A stretch of DNA of 64,000 nt. Origin: CBDBES01 sp965204465 (GTDB lineage Bacteria; Spirochaetota; Leptospiria; Turneriellales; CBDBES01). Position 1 is the stretch's first letter. Each line of letters begins with the position of its first letter. Shown here piece by piece: positions 1 through 8,142 of the stretch. Made by a program: the position numbers and the translations under genes. Under the pieces are notes generated by a model, which did no database searches, was not told where the DNA came from, and was given only the letters and a program-made list of their open reading frames with translations. The stretch covers positions 372,001 to 436,000 of the forward strand of contig OZ241995.1 of the NCBI GenBank assembly GCA_965204465.1, in the 5' to 3' direction.

Positions 1-195
1 CATTGGGAAGTTCTATATATATCAGAAAATGAAAATTGGGCGGTTATTTACTTTGAAAAAACATTATTTACTCCAAAAGGTTATGATGTAATCTCCCGCA
101 ACAAAATACTCGACTCTGCTACGAAAAAAAGAATTTCTGAGATACTGTCTGCCATAGACATTAAAGCTAAATTGACTTTTGTTAAGCAAGATTAA
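1..195 (+). CDS. C-terminal end of an unidentified protein (5' truncated by window)
   Basis: An open frame runs from the first base to a TAA at 193-195, giving the last 64 residues of a protein that begins outside the window. The tail is mixed in composition (HWEVLYISENENWAV near the start, KAKLTFVKQD at the end), with no transmembrane segment and no motif I recognise. It converges on the decayed minus-strand gene that follows. The function is unknown. Confidence 0.55.
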   Translation, partial: HWEVLYISENENWAVIYFEKTLFTPKGYDVISRNKILDSATKKRISEILSAIDIKAKLTFVKQD

Positions 196-225
196 TATAT
201 AGTATTGAAAAATTAATTTTTTAGC

Positions 226-738
226 CTAATCAGAAAATTTCATTCGTATATGAAGTCTTTTTCCCTCAGAATTCAATATGTTTGATGTTCCTTCGTATGC
301 TACAACTTCTACAGTATTTTTTGTATAAGTAGTATCATTATTGTCCACAAATAAGCGGAATAATAGATTGCTGATTTGAGTACGCACTGTAACTACTGGT
401 ATACCATTATAAACACTTTCCTTAATTTTGAATATTTTGAAACGATATGTGTCTAACTCAGAGGGAGCCACAAAATTACAATATATTGTTTACCTTTTTT
501 ATCTCTTTCTTTTGGAGATCATCCCCTTTTTTTTCTTTATAATATAAAAGGTATTTATTCTCCAAAGTTTTTTTAAAGCCTTCTGTATAACCATTTCTAT
601 AGTCTATTATTTCATAATTGGGAGCAATTGTATTACTTTCATAGTTGAGTTTTTTAACTGCAAATGTCTTGCCCTGGGGGTTTTTATAGGTTATGAAGGT
701 GGGTAAGTGACTTTTATTTTCCCAAAATTTACTGCGTA
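226..738 (-). pseudogene. Decayed gene, at least two frameshifts; unknown function
   Basis: The last part (226-471) is an 81-codon frame that can only begin at a GTG, with an in-frame TAA a few codons upstream. Just upstream another frame gives about 80 coding-like residues (including TFITYKNPQGKTFAVKKLNY and GYTEGFKKTLENKYLLYYKE) and stops at VNNIL, close to where the next frame takes over. A third frame supplies a short stretch further upstream. The three pieces abut end to end, which suggests one former gene of roughly 170-190 codons broken by indels. I do not recognise the family. Alternatively the 81-codon frame could be a real small gene. Confidence 0.45.
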
Positions 739-783
739 TTTCTTTATTTTATTCAATATAGCATTTGTACAAGAAGATGAAAG
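737..783 (+). repeat. Fragment copy of the 5' end of the TonB-dependent receptor gene
   Basis: About 45 bases here match 5719-5766 in the same orientation, with one 5-base deletion and very few substitutions. The copy reads ILFNIAFVQEDE where the receptor's signal peptide and mature start read ILFNTAFVQEDD. The frame ends after about a dozen more codons, so this is only a remnant. Confidence 0.5.
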
Positions 784-831
784 AAATTGTGTAGTCCTAT
801 CATCATTCACCTAGAGTAAAAATGTATTACT

Positions 832-1746
832 TTAGGTCCTGGATTTTTTAACTAAAGAAATAATGGTAGCTAGAATGGCAAATGTAATGATCAGTATTGG
901 TTCGGTAGGCAAAAAATCAAAGTAAAAGGAAAGTAAAAAACCTGTATAGGCAAACAGAATTGAGAATAAAGGAGTTAAAATTAAGCATGATCTAAAAGAA
1001 GCACTTACTTTAAGGGCTATATATCCGGGTATTAAAAAGGATGCCATTGTTAGATAAATACCCATCACCCTCACGCAAACTGCCAGCACTCCCCCCGCTA
1101 TGATATAGAATAAAATATCCCAAAAAAATATATTAAATCTCCAGACGGTGGCCTGGATTTTATTGAATCCAGTTAGTAGAAAATGTCTATGGAAGATGAA
1201 AAATGTCCCTGAGAAAATCGCTAAATGAACCAGATAATGTTTAAACAAAAAAGCAGGCGTATACAATATCTCAGAGAAATAAGCCTTGCTGAGCATCTGA
1301 TCTGCTGCTCCAATACCTTTATATAAAAGAGATATGCATGCCGTAAAAACCACCAATAAAATAGCGAAAAAAGTCTCCAGGTTGACTGAATTTTTGTCCA
1401 TGTATTTTAATAGAACCACTAGAATTGAGATAAAAAGAAAGATAATGGGGAAAAAATACTGATCAAGATGAGTAAGTGTGCTATAAAAAGAAACCGTTTC
1501 GGATCGGGCTTGGTTAAATAGATCAAATGTATCCTGCTTAGTGGTGAAAGAAACAAAGGCAAAACTTAAAATGAAACTGATCTGAGCAGCCTCTGTCAAA
1601 GCCAGTCCAAACAAACTACTCTTTCGGAGTATCAAAAAAATACCGATCATACCAGAAGCCAGAAAATAAAAGGAACTGTAGAACAATATTTCTTGGTATG
1701 ATCTTATATAGAAAAATATCTGTTCCAATGAAAATTTTTCTAACAT
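832..1746 (-). CDS. znuB: Zinc/manganese-type ABC transporter permease ZnuB
   Basis: This 304-residue, highly hydrophobic protein has eight or so membrane segments and fits the ABC-3 permease family (ZnuB/TroC). The segment with LALTEAAQISFILSFAF corresponds to the coupling region seen near the N-terminus of this family, and the C-terminal half has the usual VRVMGIYLTMASFLIPGYIA stretch. It should move a divalent metal across the inner membrane together with ZnuC and ZnuA. The start overlaps the end of znuC by 7 bases, so the two are translationally coupled in one operon. Zinc rather than manganese is inferred from the family and is not proven by sequence. Confidence 0.85.
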   Translation of the reverse strand: MLEKFSLEQIFFYIRSYQEILFYSSFYFLASGMIGIFLILRKSSLFGLALTEAAQISFILSFAFVSFTTKQDTFDLFNQARSETVSFYSTLTHLDQYFFPIIFLFISILVVLLKYMDKNSVNLETFFAILLVVFTACISLLYKGIGAADQMLSKAYFSEILYTPAFLFKHYLVHLAIFSGTFFIFHRHFLLTGFNKIQATVWRFNIFFWDILFYIIAGGVLAVCVRVMGIYLTMASFLIPGYIALKVSASFRSCLILTPLFSILFAYTGFLLSFYFDFLPTEPILIITFAILATIISLVKKSRT

Positions 1747-2420
1747 TTTTCTATTTTTACTCTTTTGTTTCGAACTTCTATTTTATGAGTATATCTTACT
1801 TTAATATTTCTATTTGGATGGTCTATGATGCATATTGTATGACCATGAATACGATTCATGTTCTCTAAAATAGATATTATTTTTTCAGATGATCGCCTAT
1901 CCAGACTAGAGAAAGGCTCATCCAGTATAATGAAATCCGGTTTTGACAAGAATGTCTGAAGGATCAATGCTTTCTGAAGCTGACCACTGCTAACCTTCCT
2001 TATCTGTTTATGAAGAGGCAGACTATTTTCAAGAGACAAACTTTCTAAAAGATAATCTTTTCCCCTCACAGTGATATCCTGTTTCTTTTTTCGTTTCTCT
2101 GAAAAATTTCTGAAACTTGAATATATAAATTGAAAAAAATTCTGTGTCTTACCACCCAAGGCAATAAACTCTTTTATTGTTAGTGGATATTGAAGGTCTA
2201 TGTTTAGCCTTTGGGGAGTATAGCCTGCTCTCTTATAGGAAAAAACAATCTCTCCTTTAGAGGGGGGTAGTATACCCAGTAATGCTCTGGCCAGAGTCGT
2301 TTTTCCAACTCCATTCGGGCCTTGGATCAGGCATAATGAACCTTCATCTATACATAGCTGAACTTCTTCTAGTATGTTTTCTCTATCATACGACAAATAA
2401 ATATCTTTAAGTTCGACCAA
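1740..2420 (-). CDS. znuC: Metal ABC transporter ATPase ZnuC
   Basis: This 226-residue ATPase powers the ZnuABC importer. The Walker A motif GPNGVGKTT lies near residue 35, the signature is degenerate (VSSGQLQKALILQ in place of LSGGQ), and the Walker B is FIILDEPFSSLD. An H-loop histidine follows in IIDHPNRN. The gene sits 6 bases downstream of znuA and overlaps znuB, as in a typical znuA-znuC-znuB operon. The length is slightly short for the family (about 250), but all nucleotide-binding motifs are present. Confidence 0.88.
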   Translation of the reverse strand: MVELKDIYLSYDRENILEEVQLCIDEGSLCLIQGPNGVGKTTLARALLGILPPSKGEIVFSYKRAGYTPQRLNIDLQYPLTIKEFIALGGKTQNFFQFIYSSFRNFSEKRKKKQDITVRGKDYLLESLSLENSLPLHKQIRKVSSGQLQKALILQTFLSKPDFIILDEPFSSLDRRSSEKIISILENMNRIHGHTICIIDHPNRNIKVRYTHKIEVRNKRVKIEKC

Positions 2421-2426
2421 AATATT

Positions 2427-3350
2427 TTAAAGATTTTGAGCAATAAGGCGTACACATTCTTCAATCATTTGAAGATAGTTTTTAGACCTACTACTCGACC
2501 CTGTTTGAATAGGCATGAGCAATACCTTTGCTCCACTCTTTCTGGATACTTCTTCTGAATAAGATACATTTTGCCATGGAGTATTAAAAATAATCTTTAT
2601 CTTGTTTTCTTTAATGATATTGACGATTTTGCGTATATGACTTGCAGAAGGAGAGACTCCTGGTTTCTCTTCTATATATCCGGCTATTTTCAAATTGAAT
2701 CGCTTGGTCATATAAATAAATTCATTATGATATGCGACTACAGATTTATTTTTATGAGGAAGCATCATTTTTTTTAATCTTTTAAAAAGCTTCGTCACTT
2801 TTGCCTTGAAAATATTGAAGTTTTTTTCGTAGACATCTTTGTTTGTAATATCTACTCTTTTGAGTGTATTGAGAATATTTCTCGCAATGATCACCCCCCT
2901 CAGAGGATCTGTCCAGTAATGGGGATTGCCATGTATATGAATGTCTCCCATAGCACGGTTGATCAATCCCTGTGGTTTCCCCAATACAGGGATTCCTTTA
3001 GAGGCATTACAATATCCCGCACCACCCCGTTGAATATTTTTATTTCTGGATTGTTTTAAAATCTTAGGAACCCATCCCACTTCCATGTCCATACCGATCA
3101 TTACAAATACATCCGCCCGATTCACTTTTAAAATATAGTCTGGTCTGGCAGAAAGGTAATGTAGATTATTATTTCCTTTCGAAAGACTCTCTACTCGCAC
3201 CAGATCCGCTCCTATTTCTTTTGCGATACTGGCCAGGTCTTGGCTGGTCGTAACCACTTTGAGTTCTGCCTTTATTGACTGTGTCATAGCCAATATAAAA
3301 AACGCTTTAACCACAAGAGAGTACGAAAATAAGTATTTTCTAATATTCAT
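2427..3350 (-). CDS. znuA: Periplasmic metal-binding protein ZnuA
   Basis: This 307-residue solute-binding protein of the ZnuA/TroA family starts with a signal peptide (residues 1-28, ending SIKA). Candidate metal ligands are three histidines at the usual positions: H64 (NNLHYL), H144 (GNPHYW) and H208 (AYHNEF). The usual acidic fourth ligand near the C-terminus is not obvious. The long His-rich loop of many ZnuA proteins is reduced to a short GDIHIHG stretch before H144. It should deliver zinc (or manganese) to ZnuBC. The gene is second from last in the leaderward half of the operon, just after the barrel gene. Confidence 0.87.
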   Translation of the reverse strand: MNIRKYLFSYSLVVKAFFILAMTQSIKAELKVVTTSQDLASIAKEIGADLVRVESLSKGNNNLHYLSARPDYILKVNRADVFVMIGMDMEVGWVPKILKQSRNKNIQRGGAGYCNASKGIPVLGKPQGLINRAMGDIHIHGNPHYWTDPLRGVIIARNILNTLKRVDITNKDVYEKNFNIFKAKVTKLFKRLKKMMLPHKNKSVVAYHNEFIYMTKRFNLKIAGYIEEKPGVSPSASHIRKIVNIIKENKIKIIFNTPWQNVSYSEEVSRKSGAKVLLMPIQTGSSSRSKNYLQMIEECVRLIAQNL

Positions 3351-3367
3351 TCAAAGGCCTCCTTAAA

Positions 3368-4591
3368 TTAAAATGTATGCGCAGGATGATATCCCAGAAT
3401 AAAGACCGCCTGTATTCTAAAAATATAGTTATCTTCTTTTTCAAAAGGATCATTCCTTTCTAATGTAGCCCTAAAATAAGAAAACTCAGAAGGTCTATAG
3501 GTGAGCCATAAAGACTGGGCATAATCTTCCGGATTGAATAGACCATCCTGTCTCAGAGAAAAACTATCCGGTTCGGAAAAATAGTCAAAACGGAATCCAA
3601 CCTGCCAGTTTTGCAAGAATTGATATTGAATGTAGCTATATAATCCCAGGGCTTTTTCATTCACATCCTGCGACTCCCTTCTTTTATCCTGATACCAGAG
3701 TTCAGTAGACCAGGTAAATCCATAGAGTTTACCCCTTTTCCATTTAAAAGTCAGGTCTGTACCGTAAGTATAGTTAGCATCTCTTTCCGAGCGAGTTACA
3801 TTATAGCGAAAAAATGTAAAGTTCCACTGCATACCTATATCATAGGGTAGGGCGATGAAGTGTTTCGCCCTGACCGTATACAATGGATGAGGCTTTCTGA
3901 AACCTTGATTGTGAACATGTCCAAAAGTACGTCCATTGAATACCCCGAACTTGATCTCCTGGTAGAATGTCCAGGGCATCAAATAAGATATTTCCCCCCC
4001 TGTATCGAATACCCCTTCCTGGTCGAATAGGCGCTCATGCACCAGAGGGGCTATCGTAAAATCCCAATCATGCCTGTGGAAATTATTCAGCCTGCCGATA
4101 TCATAAAAAAATCGGCCTGCTTTTATAAATATATCGAATGGAAGACTGGGGAATTCTAAATAAGCTTCATGGAGTTCAACAAAAAAACCAGAATCTCCTC
4201 TATGGAAGGCCAATCCTAAATGCCCTGAAGTCAATTGATCGATCGCACCGCTAAAAGCAAATTCACCTTCTCTGACGAAGTATCCGTTCAAGGTTTCATC
4301 TTCTTCATTGCCATGTATGTCAAAAGCCCCCGTAAAATCGAGTGAAACGGAGATATCAGGAATAGACGTTCGGTCGATCAGGGTTTTAAAGAAGCCTTTA
4401 TTTTGGCTTGATCCTACCTCAGTATTTTCAATCTGTTTGCTTTCAGATAAAATAGATTCTATCTCATCTTTTGGATGTTCTTCTTCCGCCCAATATGCCC
4501 TATAATCCAGGTAGAACCATAGGAATAATGCCGATAGTCTTACAAGCCTATCTACAACAGAAGAATGAGAATTCAATTTATTCCTCTTCAA
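3368..4591 (-). CDS. Outer-membrane beta-barrel protein of the zinc operon
   Basis: The 407-residue protein has an N-terminal hydrophobic signal (about residues 18-34, ending YWA before EEE), then a charged linker. From about residue 75 onward it has alternating hydrophobic/aromatic strands rich in Tyr, Trp and Phe, and it ends in Phe (AHTF), the usual barrel-assembly signal. Several His-rich loops are visible (NNFHRHDWDF, GHVHNQG, HPLY). Its position directly upstream of znuA suggests a zinc-linked outer-membrane channel or receptor. It has no TonB plug domain, so a porin-like function is inferred. Its start overlaps the end of the upstream lipoprotein gene by 14 bases. Confidence 0.7.
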   Translation of the reverse strand: MKRNKLNSHSSVVDRLVRLSALFLWFYLDYRAYWAEEEHPKDEIESILSESKQIENTEVGSSQNKGFFKTLIDRTSIPDISVSLDFTGAFDIHGNEEDETLNGYFVREGEFAFSGAIDQLTSGHLGLAFHRGDSGFFVELHEAYLEFPSLPFDIFIKAGRFFYDIGRLNNFHRHDWDFTIAPLVHERLFDQEGVFDTGGEISYLMPWTFYQEIKFGVFNGRTFGHVHNQGFRKPHPLYTVRAKHFIALPYDIGMQWNFTFFRYNVTRSERDANYTYGTDLTFKWKRGKLYGFTWSTELWYQDKRRESQDVNEKALGLYSYIQYQFLQNWQVGFRFDYFSEPDSFSLRQDGLFNPEDYAQSLWLTYRPSEFSYFRATLERNDPFEKEDNYIFRIQAVFILGYHPAHTF

Positions 4592-5195
4592 GAAGAGGTT
4601 CGCCTGCAGAGATATTCACCGCTTTTACATTCTCCGAAGATGCCTGGTAGTTAAAATGCTCATCTTCTGACTCGCTTCCCGTCCATTGAGCAGATGGACC
4701 ATTTCCCGGACTTGGATCGCCTTCACTATCGAATAAAGCGTTATCTGCATTTGCATTTCCATTACATCTAGAAGTCCCCTTCCAGACGAGTACATGAACT
4801 GGGGCTTCTTCTTTATGCAGATCGATGCACCATGTTTCGTTTTGGGTCAAATTCTGCCCGTTAATGATATGTTCCGGATTTTCAGGATGCTTGATCGATA
4901 TAGAACCTGTGCTTCCTCCTTTAAAAGTAATTACGATACCATCTCTTGCCGTATTTGAAGAAGCAAGTGCATAAAGTGCCAGAGTCTCATTTTGAGGAAT
5001 GTTAAGCCCCTCTATTTTGATATGCTCATTTTCATCTTCTACACATCCTCTATCGAATGCCTGTAAATTACCATCGAATACAGGAGAACATGACTGCATC
5101 ATATCATTCCCGTTCTCGTCATCAGAACATCTTATGGTATTAAATAAGATCAATCCAATAAGACTAAAAATAAATTGATATTTTATATTTGTCAT
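4578..5195 (-). CDS. Putative lipoprotein, first gene of the zinc operon
   Basis: The 205-residue protein has a hydrophobic leader followed by a Cys at residue 23 (FNTIRC), a loose spirochaete-style lipobox with an unusual Arg before the Cys. The mature part is acidic, has several cysteines and ends in a Glu-rich tail. I do not recognise a domain. A Shine-Dalgarno sequence (AGGAGA) lies 8 bases before ATG, and a good promoter lies upstream (5238-5266). Being cotranscribed with the barrel and znuACB suggests a surface or periplasmic accessory role in metal uptake. Confidence 0.6.
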   Translation of the reverse strand: MTNIKYQFIFSLIGLILFNTIRCSDDENGNDMMQSCSPVFDGNLQAFDRGCVEDENEHIKIEGLNIPQNETLALYALASSNTARDGIVITFKGGSTGSISIKHPENPEHIINGQNLTQNETWCIDLHKEEAPVHVLVWKGTSRCNGNANADNALFDSEGDPSPGNGPSAQWTGSESEDEHFNYQASSENVKAVNISAGEPLLEEE

Positions 5196-5237
5196 ATTCT
5201 ATATCTCCTTTAAAAATAAGATTTCCAATTTATTTTT

Positions 5238-5266
5238 TTCATATCATAGAAAAATGAGATTGTCAA
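5238..5266 (-). promoter_or_regulatory. Sigma70-like promoter of the zinc operon
   Basis: On the minus strand there is a perfect TTGACA (5261-5266), a 17-base spacer and a TATGAA -10 box (5238-5243). It lies about 45 bases upstream of the lipoprotein ATG. No clear Zur/Fur-type palindrome overlaps it. Confidence 0.55.
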
Positions 5267-5687
5267 GTCATTTTTTTAATCTTTCCGTTTAGCTGCTTTT
5301 CTATGAGCTTTTTACAGATCGATAAGATTTATCAGATTAATTTCAGGTAACTTGAATCGTCTTAACCAGGAGTTACTCCTTAAATAATTTTTAGCGTTTT
5401 AATCTTGAATTTTCGCCAGTATAGAAATTTTCCGTAATTCTAGCTAAAAATTTACAATAACCTTTGTTGCCGAAAAATTTGATCTATTGCAGGCAATTGA
5501 ATCAGCTCAAAACTTCCTAAATATTAAGAAAAATAGTTGACATTTTAGAAATAATTACGAAATTATAAAGTGTACTTATCATATTCATTAAAATATAAAA
5601 AATTGTCAATTGAAATCATATTTTCAAGGTCAATTTTGATATCTCTTTTGGAATAATGATATTGCAGAGCCAAAGGAAGTATTTTAA
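5267..5687. other. Intergenic region between divergent zinc operon and TonB receptor
   Basis: About 420 bases without a gene. It holds a 13-base palindrome (AGGAGT-T-ACTCCT, 5368-5380) and a TTGACA at 5537-5542 followed by TATAAA at 5564-5569. The 21-base spacing is too long for an ordinary promoter, so the receptor promoter is not pinned down. A Shine-Dalgarno-like AAAGGAAG precedes the receptor ATG. Confidence 0.35.
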
Positions 5688-7928
5688 ATGATCTATAAAA
5701 TAAAATTTTCTTTAGCCTTATTTCTTTATTTTATTTTATTCAATACAGCATTTGTACAAGAAGATGATGGAATCCAGGAATTTGAAGATTTTATTGAAGA
5801 AGAGAGAAGAAAAATAAGGGGAGAAAAACTTCCTGAAAAACGAAGGCCAAGAAAACCAAGAATAGTAGAAGAAGATAGGGCTATACTTTATGAAGAAATT
5901 GACTCTGTTAAACCAGAAGAGCTGACCAATCCTCATGTTACGGTAGCTAGCAAGAAAAAAGAAAAAGCGAGCAAATCACCCGCCATCGTAACTGTGATCA
6001 CATCAGAAGAAATCACCAAATCAGGGTATGATAATTTATATCAAATATTGTCTACTGTTCCGGGAGTAGAATTTATTGAATCATTTTTTGGTTCTTCCCA
6101 AATATTATTCAGGGGTGTTTCTCAAGAGCATTTTAATAATAAAAGTCTGCTTTTAGTAAATGGCAGGCCTATTCATGAACACACTTATGGAACATATTAC
6201 CTAGAAAAAATCCCACTGAGCGCTATAGAAAAAATAGAGATCATCCGGGGGCCAGGTTCTGCTTTATATGGAGCAAATGCTTATACTGGATTGATCAGCA
6301 TAACCACTAAGAAAGTGGTCCGTAGATCAAGTAATATAGAATTTGGAAATAAAGTAGGTGTATTTGCAGACCACAATGATAGGGATAAAATAAAATTTTC
6401 TACTTATAATGAAGTTGCGGTACAAAAAAAATTAGCAGAGGATATGTATTTCAACTTTTTCTCTTCGGGTAAGTTTCAACAGCCATTTCAATTTCAAGGT
6501 ACTCCAGCCCAGAATCTGACTCTTTTACAGAAAATAGATTATAAGGATAATTTCTTAAATTTTTATTCTACCTATAGGGTAGAGAATTTTGAACTGAATG
6601 CATTCTACTTTTATCAGAATAAGGCCAAATTTGGGTTTGCGGATACTACGAGTATTTTTCTAGAAGGGGATAATAATATCCACTTTGTCGGGGGGGATGT
6701 TCTTTTCTCACATAAGATCGGAAATGTAGTTGAAATGAAGTATCAGGCTTTTGGAGATTATTATGAACGCGTCATAAAACTACCTTATTCTGAGGGATTT
6801 CCTTTGGGCCCAGGAGAACTTGATGCTAACTATAGCGGTTATAAAGCGGGTGGAACTATCGAAAGTCTTTGGACATTTTTTAAACATTATTCAATGATTA
6901 TTGGTATTTATGGAGAATATTATCTGGCAAAACCCTATGAAATAAATGATCCACCTAATGAAGCATTAGCTGCAATCAGTCCCTGGACGGATGATCAATC
7001 AGGATATGATCTGGCAGCATATTTTCAGGCAAAAGTAGATATTCTTAATATTGTAAATATAACAGGTGGTTTGCGTTATAACTATAATAATGAATATGGC
7101 TCCACTAATTTATCCATTAATTCCACAGATGTGCCCATTATACCTCGGGGAGGAATTAATTTTATCATTTATGAAGGTGAAAAGAATGGTGTCTACTTGA
7201 AGGGATTGTATGGATATTCTATTAGAAATCCAAGTTTCTTTGAAAAATATTCAGAAAGTTTATTAGCCAAGGGGGTACCTGATTTAAAGCCTGAAAGCAT
7301 GCATGCTGCGGATGGCGCTATAGAATATATCTATTCCACTTTTTTTGCATTGCGTATTAATTATTTTTATATGAATACAAGTGACCATATTCGTCGTCAA
7401 AATAGAATAGTGGCTTCACCAATATATGTGAATGTAGAGGGTCATGAAATACATGGGGCTGAGATGGATGTACAGGTTTACCCTCTTAAGGGAAAATACA
7501 AAAAACATCTAAAGATCAACGCAAATGCTAGTTATAGATATGCAAGAGAAAAAACAGATAATTCCATTGTTGAAAATGTTCCACAATTGCTGGTTAATTT
7601 TAGATTAGATTATAATGTTTTGAACTTCTTTGAAATAAGTCCTGTGGTGCAATATGTGGGTAGCAGAAATGGCACAATAAACAGCATTGATCCCAGGTTT
7701 CCCAATCCATTTAAGCAAACGATAGCGGATTATATATTGGTACACGCTTTTCTTAAAGTCTTTATAATTAGAAATAATTATATCGAATTGGGAGTACAAA
7801 ACATAACTGACCGTAGATACTCTTTTCCTGAATCTGTATTTGGTAGAGCGACAAAAATTGATGGGGTAACTCCTTATTATGGTGGTCGTTATTATTCAGT
7901 TGGTTACAGAGCTAGATTTCGAACCTGA
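5688..7928 (+). CDS. TonB-dependent outer-membrane receptor
   Basis: The 746-residue protein has a signal peptide (about residues 1-23), an acidic/basic linker, a plug domain (about residues 95-210) and a C-terminal 22-strand-type barrel. Plug hallmarks include ITKSGYDNLYQILSTVPGV, ILFRGV, LLLVNGRP and IEIIRGPGSALYGANAYTG. The barrel ends in aromatic-rich strands (YYSVGYRARFRT). It should import a siderophore, cobalamin, haem or metal chelate using TonB energy, but the substrate cannot be read from sequence. It lies divergent from the zinc operon, so a metal-related ligand is plausible but unproven. A fragment of its 5' end is duplicated at 737-783. Confidence 0.88.
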   Translation: MIYKIKFSLALFLYFILFNTAFVQEDDGIQEFEDFIEEERRKIRGEKLPEKRRPRKPRIVEEDRAILYEEIDSVKPEELTNPHVTVASKKKEKASKSPAIVTVITSEEITKSGYDNLYQILSTVPGVEFIESFFGSSQILFRGVSQEHFNNKSLLLVNGRPIHEHTYGTYYLEKIPLSAIEKIEIIRGPGSALYGANAYTGLISITTKKVVRRSSNIEFGNKVGVFADHNDRDKIKFSTYNEVAVQKKLAEDMYFNFFSSGKFQQPFQFQGTPAQNLTLLQKIDYKDNFLNFYSTYRVENFELNAFYFYQNKAKFGFADTTSIFLEGDNNIHFVGGDVLFSHKIGNVVEMKYQAFGDYYERVIKLPYSEGFPLGPGELDANYSGYKAGGTIESLWTFFKHYSMIIGIYGEYYLAKPYEINDPPNEALAAISPWTDDQSGYDLAAYFQAKVDILNIVNITGGLRYNYNNEYGSTNLSINSTDVPIIPRGGINFIIYEGEKNGVYLKGLYGYSIRNPSFFEKYSESLLAKGVPDLKPESMHAADGAIEYIYSTFFALRINYFYMNTSDHIRRQNRIVASPIYVNVEGHEIHGAEMDVQVYPLKGKYKKHLKINANASYRYAREKTDNSIVENVPQLLVNFRLDYNVLNFFEISPVVQYVGSRNGTINSIDPRFPNPFKQTIADYILVHAFLKVFIIRNNYIELGVQNITDRRYSFPESVFGRATKIDGVTPYYGGRYYSVGYRARFRT

Positions 7929-8142
7929 TCTTTTTTGATCCATTAATTTATTCTAATCTATAAAGAAAATTCACCTTAATTAACTTAAGGATAAAATACA
8001 GCCAATCGTAAATAATCCAATTTCTGGATGTACAAGGTAAAAAAATAAAGTCGAAAGTTGTCATGGCATCTGTTTTAAAACTGTCTAAGAATTTACAACA
8101 ATATTACGGGGCACACAATTATTTATTTAGGCAGCAATTCTA

